21,488 nt of DNA from a virus. The notes beneath the pieces are model-generated. The model had not been told where the DNA came from and did no database searches. It worked only from the letters and a program-made list of their open reading frames with translations. A program made the position numbers and the translations under genes. The DNA is taken from positions 1 to 21,488 of IMG/VR virus record IMGVR_UViG_3300014720_001565. One strand, given 5' to 3'. Each line of letters opens with the position of its first letter. Positions within the stretch are counted from its first letter, which is position 1. Below are positions 1 through 6,601 of this stretch, one piece after another.

Positions 1-10
1 CCAAGGGTGT

Positions 11-24
11 TATAATAATATAAT
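11..24 (+). promoter_or_regulatory. -10 promoter element(s), leaderless start
   Basis: Two overlapping TATAAT boxes (11-16 and 19-24) lie directly before the ATG at 26. The first leaves 9 bases to the ATG, which would put the RNA start at or just before the start codon. No Shine-Dalgarno site is visible. A -35 region would fall outside the window. Confidence 0.55.
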
Positions 25-25
25 T

Positions 26-712
26 ATGAATTTTACTTTTGGAATAATAAGTGATGGTAGCAATATAGATTATATTAATCAAGTTTTAGATAGTATAAAA
101 AAACAAAATATACCAAATTATGAAATTTTAATAATTGGAAATATAGAAATTAATAGGCCAAGTACTAAAGTAATAAACTTTGATGAAACAATAAAACAAA
201 ATTGGATTACAAAGAAAAAAAATATTATTACTGAGAATGCTACCTATGAAAATATAGTTTATATGCATGATTACCTTGTACTTGATGATAATTGGTATCA
301 AGGATACTTGAAGTATGGAAACGACTTTAAAGTTTGTATTAATAAACTTATCAATCCAGATGGATCAAGGTTTAGAGATTGGCTTGTCTGGCCCCACTCA
401 AATAACGAAATAGATAAAATAGTATTGCCTAATAGAGAGTGTTTAATTCCGTACGATATGATTCATTTAAATAAATATCAGTATATCTCTGGAAGTTTTT
501 GGGTAGCAAAAAAAAGTGTAATGTTAGAATTTAAACTAAATGAAGATTTAATACATGGACAAGCAGAAGATCTTGATTGGTCTTTTAAAGTAAGAGATAA
601 ATATAAATTTTCAATTAATGAATACTCTACAACTAAATTATTAAAGTTTAAAGATCCATTTTATAATATAACTAGCGAAGAAACTAATTTAAAATTAATG
701 GAGTTAAAATGA
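26..712 (+). CDS. GT2-like (GT-A fold) glycosyltransferase
   Basis: A 228-aa protein that probably transfers a sugar from a nucleotide-sugar donor to a glycan. The N-terminus (residues 3-40) has the alternating strand/helix pattern of family 2 glycosyltransferases. HDYLVLDDNW (81-90) sits where the metal-binding DxD motif is expected, and GQAEDLDWSFKVRD (about 178-191) resembles the downstream acidic ED motif. No signal peptide or membrane segment is visible, so it is probably cytoplasmic. The gene is much more AT-rich than its leftward neighbours and runs against them, with its own promoter, which suggests acquired cargo. Its stop overlaps the next ATG (ATGA at 709-712). The family call is by motif pattern; donor and acceptor cannot be read. 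Confidence 0.65.
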   Translation: MNFTFGIISDGSNIDYINQVLDSIKKQNIPNYEILIIGNIEINRPSTKVINFDETIKQNWITKKKNIITENATYENIVYMHDYLVLDDNWYQGYLKYGNDFKVCINKLINPDGSRFRDWLVWPHSNNEIDKIVLPNRECLIPYDMIHLNKYQYISGSFWVAKKSVMLEFKLNEDLIHGQAEDLDWSFKVRDKYKFSINEYSTTKLLKFKDPFYNITSEETNLKLMELK

Positions 713-864
713 ATATAGAAGATGATATAAAAGATATACTTTTTAAAATAGGCCAAGATATCAAAATTCATAAACTTATAGATGGTAATCTTATTGTAGA
801 AATAGATTACGACAAATATACAATTGAAATAATGGAATTAATGAAAAAGTATTTATCTAATTAG
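709..864 (+). CDS. Small protein of unknown function (51 aa)
   Basis: A 51-aa ORF starts at the ATG that shares bases with the stop of the glycosyltransferase gene (ATGA, 709-712) and ends with TAG at 862-864. The overlap suggests translational coupling. The protein is rich in Ile, Asp and Lys (MNIEDDIKDI at the start, IMELMKKYLSN at the end) and is probably a small helical protein. It has no Cys motif, signal or membrane segment. Its 3' end overlaps by 8 bases the end of the convergent gene at 857-1003. I do not recognise a family. Confidence 0.6.
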   Translation: MNIEDDIKDILFKIGQDIKIHKLIDGNLIVEIDYDKYTIEIMELMKKYLSN

Positions 865-1003
865 ACTTATTCTTTTTACTGTACTCGCCGTATTTACCAA
901 GAACTGCTTTAACTGTACCGTCTTTTCTTAGACGAACAATCATACCATCTTTAATCTGTATTGGATTAAATTTACGGTGAGGCTTATATTGTCCAGAGGA
1001 CAT
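857..1003 (-). CDS. Small basic protein of unknown function (48 aa)
   Basis: The frame is open from 1081, but the ATG at 1003 (MSSGQYKPHRKFNP) is preferred because it overlaps the upstream gene by only 20 bases. Starting at 1081 would add 26 residues lying wholly inside that gene. The product is lysine/arginine-rich, and a middle section reading MIVRLRKDGTVKAVLGKYGEY could form a small beta-barrel (KOW/SH3-like); this is inference from pattern only. The upstream ribosome site is weak (GGTAG). It is the last gene of the leftward unit that starts at 2036. Confidence 0.5.
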   Translation of the reverse strand: MSSGQYKPHRKFNPIQIKDGMIVRLRKDGTVKAVLGKYGEYSKKNKSN

Positions 1004-2036
1004 TACCGCTACCACGCTTTCTTGATTGTTTCTGAATTGGATTAAAGGTATCAGAGAACAAGGCTTTATCTTTTTCTGCATTTACAATTCTACGAGACCA
1101 AGAGAAGCCTGCATCTCCACCCCACGCTAACCACATAATATATCCATTAGATGGGTTTGCTTGATTACCCCAATCCTTACCCTTCTTGTCTACTTCGTGA
1201 CGTGAGAAGTATGAATACATTCTCTTAACAGTACTAAGAGATAGAGTTTCTCCTCTTGCTAATTGTCCTGCACGAGTCCATCCTACTGCAGTTCCAGCAC
1301 CTTTTGCCTTACCATCTTCTTTAAATTTAATTGCTTTACGTGCTGCTGCACGAGCACCCGCTGGTGGCGAATATCCATCTGCCTTAGATACTGAATCTGT
1401 TTCATAAACAACCGTGTCATCATCTTCAAATAGATCATCTGCTTTTGCAGCAGGCACACAGTTAGGAACCATTCTTCCGCCTTCTCCTGGCTTCATTCCA
1501 CGCATTACATAACCATCCCAACATGGGGCTTTCTTTTCTAAATCATCTGAGCAACAATCTGTTTTAGGGTACATCATTTCTTCCGCCATAGCAGTCTCCA
1601 TATCTTTTAATTTTGGTTCTTGTGGAAGCGGATCAATTGCAATCATAAGTGACATCATGCATGCAGAATATTCTCTTGTTGCTTCCCAGAATCCATCTTT
1701 TTCTTGCTTATATAACTGAATTAATACCGCTGGATTTTCTGCCGATGCTTCAAGTGTATATTTGCCTCCAGGAATTCCAAGCATTCCTTCACGCATAACG
1801 TGTACTACCTGACCAATATGAAATTCATATTCTTCTCCATGCGAAGTCATGGCCCAGTCGCCCTCTTTTAGATTAGGCATAGCCTTGCCTATATTGCCCT
1901 CAGAGCGGTTTATAGCATAGATCTGTGCTGCAGCCTCAGAACGAGTCTTATGGCACCCCACAACCTCTCCTGTGTCCTTCATAGCGGGGTATCCAGAGCA
2001 TCCTCCAGAACCTTTAGCACCTACATTATACGGCAT
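984..2036 (-). CDS. Three-module phage head-associated protein
   Basis: 350 aa. Three sections look like separate modules seen in actinophage structural or head-maturation proteins. Residues 13-42 hold a Cys-flanked motif (CSGYPAMKDTGEVVGCHKT). Residues about 170-195 contain APCWDGYVMRGMK...GGRMVPNCVP. Residues about 222-317 contain GARAAARKAIKFKED, VGWTRAGQLARGE, TVKRMYSYFSRHE and WLAWGGDAGFSW. I know the last module from phage prohead-protease/capsid-region proteins, but its biochemical role is not established. An acidic linker (DDLFEDDDTVVYETD) separates modules 2 and 3. No catalytic protease motif is visible. Transcription starts from a TGCTATAAT box 6 bases before the ATG, so the mRNA should be leaderless. 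It is less AT-rich than the genes on either side. Confidence 0.6.
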   Translation of the reverse strand: MPYNVGAKGSGGCSGYPAMKDTGEVVGCHKTRSEAAAQIYAINRSEGNIGKAMPNLKEGDWAMTSHGEEYEFHIGQVVHVMREGMLGIPGGKYTLEASAENPAVLIQLYKQEKDGFWEATREYSACMMSLMIAIDPLPQEPKLKDMETAMAEEMMYPKTDCCSDDLEKKAPCWDGYVMRGMKPGEGGRMVPNCVPAAKADDLFEDDDTVVYETDSVSKADGYSPPAGARAAARKAIKFKEDGKAKGAGTAVGWTRAGQLARGETLSLSTVKRMYSYFSRHEVDKKGKDWGNQANPSNGYIMWLAWGGDAGFSWSRRIVNAEKDKALFSDTFNPIQKQSRKRGSGNVLWTI

Positions 2037-2042
2037 AATACT

Positions 2043-2048
2043 ATTATA
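2043..2048 (-). promoter_or_regulatory. Extended -10 promoter, leaderless (gene at 2036)
   Basis: On the minus strand TGCTATAAT ends exactly 6 bases before the ATG at 2036, so the +1 should fall at about the A of ATG. There is no ribosome site. The box is back-to-back with the rightward promoter at 2060-2065. Confidence 0.65.
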
Positions 2049-2059
2049 GCACCTTATGG

Positions 2060-2065
2060 TATACT
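2060..2065 (+). promoter_or_regulatory. -10 promoter for sulfotransferase-like gene
   Basis: TATACT at 2060-2065 is followed by an AAGGAG ribosome site at 2073-2078 and the GTG start at 2087. This promoter gives a short leader with a Shine-Dalgarno site, unlike the divergent leaderless promoter 12 bases away. Confidence 0.55.
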
Positions 2066-2086
2066 GGATAAAAAGGAGAAAAAAGG

Positions 2087-2776
2087 GTGAACAATCCTGA
2101 TATTTTATTTAACTCGATAGCCAGGTGTGGTAACACCTTCTTGGTCTTTGCTTTTGGAGAGGCCATAAGACAAAATATAGACGGTGGAGAGGATACATTT
2201 TATGAAAATAGACAACTTTATTCACATAGCCATTGGCCTTTTTTGTTACGTCTTGACCCAGAGCAAACAAATACAATTCAATTTACTAACTTTAGGCATC
2301 CGTTAGAAAATATCCCAAGTTTATTCGCATTGCCACACTATAGATCTATTTGGAAACATCCAGGAATTAAGAATAAAGATGTTCTTGAGGATAGAGTTAT
2401 TGAAGCAATAAGAGAATATATATTATGGACTAAAACACAAACAACTTATAATTTTTCAAACGTAATTCTTTTTGAAGACATAAAAAATGATGTTAATTTA
2501 GTTTTAAAATTTATTTTTGATAAATTAGGAATAGAATTTAAAAATAATATTGACATTGAAAAAGTAAAAAATGATCTAAGAAGTTTTGAAGATGAAAGAT
2601 ATTTAGATGAGAAAGAAAGATTTAATATGGGAAGACTTCCTAGAGGCTTTAGTGAAACAGAACAATATAAACAAATTCAAGAAATACTATTGAATGAAAA
2701 TTGGGTTCATCATATATCCTATAAAGAAGCAGTCAATAGATACGAATATATATATAATGAAAAAAGGGCGAACTAA
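2087..2776 (+). CDS. Sulfotransferase-like P-loop protein
   Basis: 229 aa, probably transferring sulfate from PAPS to a carbohydrate or other hydroxyl acceptor. SIARCGNTFL (10-19) matches the 5'-phosphosulfate-binding loop. TNFRHPLENIPSLF (67-80) matches the 3'-phosphate-binding element, with Arg70 and Ser78 in the usual places. VILFEDIKNDVNLVLKFI (about 126-143) matches the conserved Y/F-E-D-L section near the end of the fold. The GTG start is chosen because AAGGAG lies 8 bases upstream. Like the gene at 26-712 it is AT-rich, rightward and has its own promoter, so it reads as a self-contained cargo gene. Its last codons lie inside the terminator hairpin of the convergent gene. The substrate is unknown. 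Confidence 0.65.
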   Translation: MNNPDILFNSIARCGNTFLVFAFGEAIRQNIDGGEDTFYENRQLYSHSHWPFLLRLDPEQTNTIQFTNFRHPLENIPSLFALPHYRSIWKHPGIKNKDVLEDRVIEAIREYILWTKTQTTYNFSNVILFEDIKNDVNLVLKFIFDKLGIEFKNNIDIEKVKNDLRSFEDERYLDEKERFNMGRLPRGFSETEQYKQIQEILLNENWVHHISYKEAVNRYEYIYNEKRAN

Positions 2777-2790
2777 ACTAAAGTCCGCCC
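2766..2790 (-). terminator. Rho-independent terminator
   Basis: On the minus strand GGGCG pairs with CGCCC, extended by ACT/AGT across one mismatch, and is followed by TTTTTT (complement of 2760-2765). It ends transcription leaving the gene at 2809-3060. The hairpin overlaps the last codons and stop of the convergent sulfotransferase-like gene. The plus-strand side lacks a T-run. Confidence 0.75.
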
Positions 2791-2808
2791 AATTCTCTAA
2801 TTAAGAAA

Positions 2809-3060
2809 TTACTTTGTAGCCTTCTTTACAGGCTTCTTAATTGTTTTCATTGCTTCGTCTACAGCCTTTGCTGCAGGCAAACGTCCAAATGCTGAATCGT
2901 TTGGATTAACTGCTCTGGCTAATACTGGAATAAGCGCACCAACAAGTGCTGCCCATAGATCTTTTGGATCTGTTACTCCAGCAGTGTATAGTGCTGCTAC
3001 AGCACCAACTACTGAACGTCCATAAGACGCTGCCATTGCTTTCATTTCTTTTTCTGTCAT
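2809..3060 (-). CDS. Small membrane protein, holin-like
   Basis: 83 aa. Two hydrophobic stretches (about residues 13-28 and 33-51), a Pro/Asp turn between them (VTDPKD) and a strongly basic tail (KTIKKPVKKATK) give a holin-like layout. Similar small proteins occur in actinophages with no firm function. A strong AGGAGGT site lies 6 bases before the ATG. It is the last gene of the small-protein run and is followed by the terminator at 2766-2790. The first hydrophobic segment is short, so it could instead be a soluble helical protein. Confidence 0.5.
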   Translation of the reverse strand: MTEKEMKAMAASYGRSVVGAVAALYTAGVTDPKDLWAALVGALIPVLARAVNPNDSAFGRLPAAKAVDEAMKTIKKPVKKATK

Positions 3061-3070
3061 GTTTTACCTC

Positions 3071-3229
3071 CTAGGATACGACTTTGGTTATTACATCATA
3101 ACCAAGCCATAGTCCTATTATACCAGCAACTCCAGCAAATACTGGTGGGGCGGGTACTGGTAGTTTAAATGCTGCAAATATTACTCCACAGCCAAACCCA
3201 GTCAGTACTGAAAATACTATCTCTTTCAT
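3071..3229 (-). CDS. XapX-like (DUF1427) small membrane protein, 52 aa
   Basis: The first hydrophobic segment (about 5-20) ends in FKLPVPAPPVFAGVAGIIG (21-39), close to the LPIPAPPVLAGVLGI signature of the XapX/DUF1427 family. A second segment ends in LWLGYDVITK. The family consists of two-helix membrane proteins whose role is not established. The start ATG shares bases with the stop of the zinc-ribbon gene upstream (ATGA, 3226-3229), and AAGGAG lies 8 bases before it, so translation is probably coupled. Confidence 0.7.
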   Translation of the reverse strand: MKEIVFSVLTGFGCGVIFAAFKLPVPAPPVFAGVAGIIGLWLGYDVITKVVS

Positions 3230-3414
3230 TTCTCATTCTCCTTTATTTTATCTAGTGGCGTTGGAAGTGTTATTAATGTGCCACAATCTTTACATGTACC
3301 GTCTAAAAAGTATAGGCCTATCTCATAATCAGTAGGGTCAAATTGAACAGTTGCATTAAAAAAAACACATCCACAGTTTGGGCATTTACAAGTAGGAATT
3401 CCTCTTGCATCCAT
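3226..3414 (-). CDS. Zinc-ribbon protein
   Basis: 62 aa with Cys9, Cys11, Cys14 and Cys16 (TCKCPNCGC) and a second pair, Cys41 and Cys44 (CKDCG), enough for a zinc ribbon. Between the pairs are a short beta-rich stretch and the DPTDYEIGLYFLDG section. Small zinc ribbons of this layout are common in actinophages; nucleic-acid or protein binding is likely but the partner is unknown. The ATG overlaps the previous stop (TAATG at 3412-3416) and the stop overlaps the next ATG, so it is the middle gene of a coupled set. Confidence 0.65.
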   Translation of the reverse strand: MDARGIPTCKCPNCGCVFFNATVQFDPTDYEIGLYFLDGTCKDCGTLITLPTPLDKIKENEK

Positions 3415-3824
3415 TACTCGCCCTTTGGTAAAAGATTTTTAAGTTTGACTAAGTAAGTTTCTAAACTTTTCATTACAGTCTTATACTTTAAATCTTTAGG
3501 CTGATTGCTTTTTAGATACTCTATGTTATTATCTAAAAACTTTACAAAAGACTCAATTGTTTTTTGACTTTCTTCTATATACTTGAAAGCATGCTCTCTT
3601 GAATCGGATATAAACTTAAGAAACCCATCGTTAGATGAATCTTTTTCTTCGTTTGTAGTTCTGTCTTTATCTATATGATCTTTTAATATTACTTTATCAA
3701 TTTGTGATTGAAGCAAAGAAGCAATAAGATCATTATTTCTAAAGCGCAATCTTATATTCTTAAACAATAGAATAAGTATTGATGATACCAATATAAATGT
3801 TATTACTGTTTCAACGATTTGCAT
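3414..3824 (-). CDS. Membrane-anchored coiled-coil protein
   Basis: 136 aa. One N-terminal membrane helix (about residues 3-21, VETVITFILVSSILILLF) is followed by a basic patch (KNIRLRFRNN) and a long charged helical region to the end. The positive-inside rule suggests an N-out anchor with a cytoplasmic coiled coil. There are no catalytic motifs and I do not recognise the family. It overlaps the start of the zinc-ribbon gene and its own start lies inside the end of the gene at 3811-4290 (14-base overlap). Confidence 0.55.
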   Translation of the reverse strand: MQIVETVITFILVSSILILLFKNIRLRFRNNDLIASLLQSQIDKVILKDHIDKDRTTNEEKDSSNDGFLKFISDSREHAFKYIEESQKTIESFVKFLDNNIEYLKSNQPKDLKYKTVMKSLETYLVKLKNLLPKGE

Positions 3825-4290
3825 GTGTCACCCAATAATATTTACATGTAGAACAGCATGGCTGGTTGTATAAACTATATTTTGCATGGGCAAACTTAGC
3901 ATAATAAAGAGGATCTTTATCAAACAAACTTGCTTTGTGTGTAGTAATAAGGCGCATTATTTCATTTGTATTGCTTAAAAAAGAGGGAACTGTATCTCCC
4001 CAAGAATCCCAGCATTGGTCTTTAAGTCTATTAAGATTGGCTTCATTGTTCTCTGTTTTAATACCTCGATATTTTGCCTCACGAATCATGGCTTGAACAT
4101 ATTGCCAAAGTCCTCGCTCATAACCTTTCCACATAAGAACTGCAGGATGATTTCTCCAACCACCTGTAGGAGACTTGCCAGATAAAACATTAAGAATTTG
4201 ATAGCACTCAAGTATTTGTTTATTAAGACGCTTACTATCCAACCAACGAGCGGTTGTTACTGCATTTGTCGATGGCAAAAATGTTTGCAT
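3811..4290 (-). CDS. MSMEG_6728 / pyrimidine-dimer-glycosylase-like protein
   Basis: 159 aa. The N-terminus MQTFLPSTNAVTTARWLDSK, followed by RLNKQILECYQIL and GGWRNHPAVLMWKGYE (about 43-58), is the signature of the MSMEG_6728 family, which is linked to pyrimidine-dimer DNA glycosylases (Pyr_excise type). The family role would be excision of UV-damaged pyrimidines, but I have not confirmed catalytic residues. C-terminal CCSTCKYYW holds three Cys and may add a metal site. Its start overlaps the stop of the 44-aa gene upstream (TAATG, 4288-4292). Confidence 0.6.
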   Translation of the reverse strand: MQTFLPSTNAVTTARWLDSKRLNKQILECYQILNVLSGKSPTGGWRNHPAVLMWKGYERGLWQYVQAMIREAKYRGIKTENNEANLNRLKDQCWDSWGDTVPSFLSNTNEIMRLITTHKASLFDKDPLYYAKFAHAKYSLYNQPCCSTCKYYWVTHANR

Positions 4291-4424
4291 TAAAACTCCT
4301 CTTCATCTTCTACATCTCCAAATATATCAAAGTCCTCTACTTTTGTCAAGTGTTTGATCCAGGAAGCCAACGTGATAGAAAATAATGAAACTGCAAAAAA
4401 TATCATAAATATTCTTTTTTTCAT
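4290..4424 (-). CDS. Small single-pass membrane protein (44 aa)
   Basis: A 44-aa ORF with a basic N-terminus (MKKR), one hydrophobic segment (about 5-22, IFMIFFAVSLFSITLASW) and a strongly acidic tail (FGDVEDEEEF). This could be a small membrane protein or an uncleaved signal. Stop and start overlap both neighbours: its ATG lies within the stop of the 4421-4555 gene, and its TAA overlaps the ATG of the glycosylase-like gene. The function is unknown; the tight coupling on both sides supports it being real. Confidence 0.6.
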   Translation of the reverse strand: MKKRIFMIFFAVSLFSITLASWIKHLTKVEDFDIFGDVEDEEEF

Positions 4425-4555
4425 TCGTCTGCCTTTCCTATTGTTATAGTGCCACCACATCTATCGCATTTGTCATATTTTAGTCCTGTAAAAGGGCACT
4501 GTGTTATTCTGTGTTTATGTTTAATTAAAAAACAAACTATTTTTTTGCTATTCAC
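4421..4555 (-). CDS. Small zinc-finger-like protein (44 aa, GTG start)
   Basis: A 44-aa ORF that starts with GTG at 4555, six bases inside the end of the upstream gene, with an AAGGTGG ribosome site just before it. It carries Cys8, His13, His15, Cys20, Cys30 and Cys33, the last two in KCDRCGG. This Cys/His layout with a CxxC near the end resembles other tiny actinophage zinc-binding proteins. Its stop shares bases with the next ATG (ATGA). The function is unknown. Confidence 0.6.
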   Translation of the reverse strand: MNSKKIVCFLIKHKHRITQCPFTGLKYDKCDRCGGTITIGKADE

Positions 4556-4790
4556 GTTTACCACCTTCACGAACTAACAAAACTATAGATCCATTATCTT
4601 CAAGGGCCTTTTTAACTCTTACCATATATTCTACAGCACGTCTCTTATCTTCTTCAGATAGAGACATAAATGACTTTTCTGAAGCACGAACAGTGATAAA
4701 GTTATCATTATCTATTAACTCAAGGGAGAAACCTTTTGGAGCAAAATGATCAAGAGATCTAAAGGCTCTTTTCATAGCATCTGTATACAT
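4548..4790 (-). CDS. Conserved-looking phage protein of unknown function (80 aa)
   Basis: 80 aa, mixed alpha/beta: an N-terminal helix (MYTDAMKRAFRSLDHF), two strands (FSLELIDNDNFITVRA), a long helix with KRRAVEYMVRVKKALED and a final strand SIVLLVREGG. No Cys, signal or membrane segment. It is probably a small soluble protein. An AGGA site lies about 8 bases before the ATG, and it follows the GDPD-like gene by 3 bases. I do not recognise the family with confidence. Confidence 0.55.
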   Translation of the reverse strand: MYTDAMKRAFRSLDHFAPKGFSLELIDNDNFITVRASEKSFMSLSEEDKRRAVEYMVRVKKALEDNGSIVLLVREGGKRE

Positions 4791-4793
4791 TAT

Positions 4794-5240
4794 TTATCCT
4801 AACAGTTCAGCATAATCGGTACATATACCATATATGGTATCATAATCTACACCAGAACTCAAATCATTATCAACTAATATAGAAATTTTATCAACTTCTT
4901 TTCCAGGATAAGTCCATATATAATTATTATTTGTTAAGGTAAAGTCATCTGTCTGATGCCAAAAGAAATTAGAGTCATGATAGTGGTTAAATGCAAAATG
5001 CATTAAGGTTTTAAAATCTTTACAATGAAACCACGCTCTTGGCAATATTTTATTAAATTGATCTGGCCTAATTTCATATTGTGGCTCATCATGTCCAAAC
5101 CATATCTTTTCTCCATCAAACCAAACATCTACCTCAACATCATATCCCATTTTGATAGCCTGAATTAAATAATCTGGATCATTTTCAAAATCTGGGATAG
5201 GCCCTCTGGTATTGCCACGATGTGCTATTATTTTAGTCAT
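4794..5240 (-). CDS. GDPD-like (glycerophosphodiester phosphodiesterase-type) protein, short
   Basis: 148 aa. His7-Arg8 (IAHRGNT), Glu19, Glu36 and Asp38 (DVEVDVW) and His50 (FGHDEP) line up with the metal and catalytic residues of the GDPD TIM barrel, which cleaves glycerophosphodiesters. True GDPDs are about 230-300 aa, so this protein holds only roughly the first half of the barrel plus a divergent end. It may act in glycan or lipid-linked surface chemistry with the adjacent cassette. The ATG lies inside the end of the HAD-nucleotidyltransferase gene (8-base overlap). No ribosome site is visible, but a TATAAT box lies 7 bases upstream. Confidence 0.6.
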   Translation of the reverse strand: MTKIIAHRGNTRGPIPDFENDPDYLIQAIKMGYDVEVDVWFDGEKIWFGHDEPQYEIRPDQFNKILPRAWFHCKDFKTLMHFAFNHYHDSNFFWHQTDDFTLTNNNYIWTYPGKEVDKISILVDNDLSSGVDYDTIYGICTDYAELLG

Positions 5241-6597
5241 TAGATTTATTATATAGATAGTTTTGTAAGTCTTCTGGTGTACCTATACCCCACATATTTT
5301 TGACGGGTAAACCATAAATATGCTTACCATCTTCTATAGCCTCATTAAATACAGGACATACGTAGAACTCATTATTTACCCTGATATTTTTTGCTATCAT
5401 CTGTTCTGCATATTTAACAAAATCAGATCCGTGCTTCCAATAATAAATACCTACTGTAGCATTATCACTAATAGGTTTCTTCTCTGCTACCTCAGATACG
5501 ATGCCAAACTCATCCATCTTTGCATAAGACCATTTTGGATGATTAGATTTAAATATAGCCATGCCACCATCCGCATTTTTAGCATGAAGATCATATATAA
5601 ACTCTCTGCTACTCCAGTCAACTATCTGATCTGAGTTAGCCATTACTAACGGGGAATCGTTATTTATAAACTCCTTTGCCAATAGGGCAGTAACGGCAGC
5701 ACCTTCTGTAACCCCATCTACTTGAACAATATTACAGTTAGGGGTTATTGCATTAAGAAGATAATCAAGGCTATATTTTTCATAATGTTCTTTCTGTACT
5801 ATGTATGTATATGTTGCTTTAATTGCTAAATTTTCAACTACCGCCTGGATCATAGGCTTGCCCTGAACCTCAATTAAAGGCTTTGGGAAGGCGTATCCAG
5901 CGTCAGCAAACCTACTTCCTGCTCCAGCCATAGGTATTAGGACATTGAGACTTGATTCACTCCAGGAACCTTTTGATTCTTTTAACATTTTAATTGCCCT
6001 CTCTATTTTTTGAATATTAAGATCTTTTCTATTCTTAACTTCAATTAGATTTGCCTTGCTATCTGTTGCTGCTAACTTTCCGACAACACTATCTTCAAAA
6101 ATAACGACTTCATCTGCTATACATCCAAAATAAGAGATGGTCTTCCAGTATATTTCTGGATGAGGTTTTGGAAATTTTACATCTTCATTGCTTACTATGT
6201 GATCCATATACTTAATAATGCCTAACTTTGTTAAGCATTGATCAATAGTAGATCTGATACTATTGCTTGCAACTGCAACCTTTATGCCATTAGCCTTAAT
6301 TAAGTTACAAATTGTAACAAGTTCTTCGTCATATTCTACAGCATTTAACATTTCTTTTGTAAATGCCTGCTTGTTATCACTAATCTCATTATAAAATATT
6401 TCTGGCAAACCTTTATGCTGTGTTAGCATCTTTAATTTTAATTTAGTTGGTAGGCCCTCATATGTTTTTTCTTGTTCATCTCTTGTAATAACATATTTAT
6501 TATCTACAAGAGCAAGGGCTTTATTAAGAGCATTATAATGAATTTCTTTGCTATCTATTAATACCCCGTCTAAGTCAAAAATAATTAATTTTGTCAT
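5233..6597 (-). CDS. HAD phosphatase - sugar nucleotidyltransferase fusion
   Basis: 454 aa with two enzyme domains. Residues 1 to about 205 form a HAD phosphatase like beta-phosphoglucomutase: IFDLDGVLIDS (Asp8 nucleophile, Asp10), VAVASNS (108-113), KFPKPHPE (141-148) and VIFEDSVVGK (165-174). After a Ser-rich linker, residues about 217-454 form a nucleotidyltransferase: VLIPMAGAGSRF (219-230), FPKPLIEVQGKPM (237-249) and MANSDQIVDW (about 317-326). Such a fusion could dephosphorylate and then activate a sugar phosphate to an NDP-sugar for the neighbouring glycosyltransferases. The substrate is unknown. It sits 4 bases after the GT61-like gene and has only a weak ribosome site. Confidence 0.8.
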   Translation of the reverse strand: MTKLIIFDLDGVLIDSKEIHYNALNKALALVDNKYVITRDEQEKTYEGLPTKLKLKMLTQHKGLPEIFYNEISDNKQAFTKEMLNAVEYDEELVTICNLIKANGIKVAVASNSIRSTIDQCLTKLGIIKYMDHIVSNEDVKFPKPHPEIYWKTISYFGCIADEVVIFEDSVVGKLAATDSKANLIEVKNRKDLNIQKIERAIKMLKESKGSWSESSLNVLIPMAGAGSRFADAGYAFPKPLIEVQGKPMIQAVVENLAIKATYTYIVQKEHYEKYSLDYLLNAITPNCNIVQVDGVTEGAAVTALLAKEFINNDSPLVMANSDQIVDWSSREFIYDLHAKNADGGMAIFKSNHPKWSYAKMDEFGIVSEVAEKKPISDNATVGIYYWKHGSDFVKYAEQMIAKNIRVNNEFYVCPVFNEAIEDGKHIYGLPVKNMWGIGTPEDLQNYLYNKSND

Positions 6598-6601
6598 AAT
6601 T

